Part shown: positions 5,996 through 6,622 of the stretch, one piece after another
How the letters are laid out: each line of letters starts with the position of its first letter
How positions within the stretch are numbered: the stretch's first letter is position 1
NCBI GenBank assembly: GCA_030052355.1
Contig: JASIGS010000479.1
Coordinates: 1 to 6,622 of the forward strand
Origin: Streptosporangiaceae bacterium
Lineage (GTDB): Bacteria > Actinomycetota > Actinomycetes > Streptosporangiales > Streptosporangiaceae
Reading direction: 5' to 3'
Length of the DNA stretch: 6,622 nucleotides
Notes under the pieces: generated by a model
What the model was told of the DNA's origin: nothing
What the model saw: only the letters and a program-made list of their open reading frames with translations
Databases searched by the model: none
Program-made: the position numbers and the translations under genes

Positions 5996-6235
5996 TCAGC
6001 GGCGGCGTCCGCTGGCTCGCGCGAAGATGGCGATGCCGGCGAGCGGGATGATGGCCAGCAACATCCAGTGCGAGTGACCTCCGGTCAGCACCGCGAGGAC
6101 GATGATGAACGCGATACACAGGCCCGTGATGAGGAAGCCCTGCCAGGTCTGCGCACGGTAGCCGTAACCGAACCGTTTCGGGCCGAACCAGGGCCGTTTG
6201 CCGCCGCCGTCGGAGTCCGGGCTGTCGTTGTACAT
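5996..6235 (-). CDS. Small two-helix membrane protein (79 aa)
   Basis: A short hydrophilic N-terminus (1-18, rich in Asp, Ser and Gly) is followed by a PKRFGYGYRAQTWQG motif (19-33), then two membrane spans, about 34-51 (FLITGLCIAFIIVLAVL) and 57-72 (WMLLAIIPLAGIAIFA), joined by a short TGGHSH loop. The protein ends in a positive RASGRRR tail. Both ends rich in basic residues suggest they lie in the cytoplasm. The motif with a Gly- and aromatic-rich run before TWQG is shared by many small uncharacterised membrane proteins of actinobacteria and other bacteria; no function is known to me. The ATG at 6235 has two AAGGAA copies just upstream, one 8 nt away. The gene lies 31 bp after the DUF3887 gene on the same strand and is probably co-transcribed with it. 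Confidence 0.8.
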   Translation of the reverse strand: MYNDSPDSDGGGKRPWFGPKRFGYGYRAQTWQGFLITGLCIAFIIVLAVLTGGHSHWMLLAIIPLAGIAIFARASGRRR

Positions 6236-6266
6236 GTTCCTTCTTCCTTAGGTTGCCCGCTTCTGT

Positions 6267-6596
6267 TCATCGCGTCGCGGGCCGTATGAACAGCCCGGCT
6301 ACGTTGCCGTCGCTGTCCAGGGTGACGTGGCCGGTCCGGTCGCCAGCCTCGAAGTGCAGCGGTATGTCCACCACTGTGTTCTCGCCGAGCGGGAAGACCA
6401 GCGGCTCGCCCATCCGCTCGAAGCTGCCGATCATCGCGATCGTGTGTGCCCAGCCGGCCGCCAGCCTGTCGGCGCTGAGATCCGCGCGCATCCGGTCGGT
6501 CAGTTCCTGCCGGGCGTCCTCCCACCGGCCCGCCGCAATCGCAGTGAAGATCGCGATCGCCTTGTCCGCCGCGCCCGGCCGGGCCTCGCGACTCAT
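6267..6596 (-). CDS. DUF3887 domain-containing protein (109 aa)
   Basis: The whole protein fits the DUF3887 pattern: an N-terminal helical half (AIAIFTAIAAGRWEDARQELTDRMRADLS and AAGWAHTIAMIGSFERMGE) and a beta-strand half (NTVVDIPLHFEAGDRTGHVTLDSDGNVAGLFIRP). This is an NTF2/SnoaL-like cone-shaped fold thought to bind small ligands or help protein stability; its biochemical role is not established. No signal peptide or membrane segment is present. The ATG at 6596 gives the normal domain start, but the frame stays open to the window edge (seven further residues), so an upstream start or an N-terminal extension cannot be excluded. The start reads ATGA, and the alternative frame upstream is open to 6622, so it may overlap the end of a preceding gene as others here do. 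The gene is followed by the small membrane protein 31 bp downstream. Confidence 0.8.
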   Translation of the reverse strand: MSREARPGAADKAIAIFTAIAAGRWEDARQELTDRMRADLSADRLAAGWAHTIAMIGSFERMGEPLVFPLGENTVVDIPLHFEAGDRTGHVTLDSDGNVAGLFIRPATR

Positions 6597-6622
6597 CGGC
6601 GCACCCGTCCGCGGGTCGACCG

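Noticed and set aside
5508..6119. Minus-strand open frame of 203 codons across the SRPBCC/DUF899 region
   Set aside because: It is antisense to both recognisable protein segments and overlaps the 3' half of the small membrane protein gene in another frame; its composition is His/Arg/Pro-rich with no domain.
6593..6622. C-terminus of another minus-strand gene overlapping the DUF3887 start by ATGA
   Set aside because: The frame is open and ends in a basic RGRVRR tail, as would fit, but only nine residues are visible, too few to support a gene.

Overview
The window is very GC-rich, with G/C-dominated third codon positions, frequent ATGA/GTGA start-stop overlaps and GTG starts. This is the style of a high-GC actinomycete (Streptomyces, Frankia or Catenulispora type); no gene here fixes the genus.

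Left two thirds (1-4610, all minus strand): a tightly packed operon of four genes of unrecognised family, read from 4610 towards 1. They form two copies of a two-gene unit: A (550 aa) - B (313 aa) - A' (476 aa) - B' (at least 198 aa, running off the left edge). A and A' are paralogs built from a helical N-terminus and two beta-rich modules. B and B' are paralogs with a strongly conserved first ~95 residues. Every junction is a 4-base stop/start overlap, so the products are probably translationally coupled and may form a complex. B' has no stop inside the window and is easy to miss.

Middle (4611-4802): a 192-bp divergent promoter region with a 14-bp near-palindrome close to gene A and an AT-rich island just before a plus-strand regulator gene.

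Right part, plus strand (4803-5972): a winged-helix ArsR-type regulator, probably leaderless, overlapping by ATGA a broken gene. That gene starts as an SRPBCC/AHSA1 protein and, at about 5585-5592, switches out of frame into the C-terminal half of a DUF899 (thioredoxin-like) protein. It looks like a deletion that joined two neighbouring genes. The regulator may control its own damaged operon, the divergent A-B-A'-B' operon, or both.

Right edge, minus strand (5996-6596): a DUF3887 protein followed by a small two-helix membrane protein, convergent with the broken gene and separated from it by a GC-rich hairpin.

The most unusual items are the duplicated uncharacterised two-gene operon and the SRPBCC/DUF899 deletion junction. 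No RNA gene, CRISPR array or insertion sequence was found.
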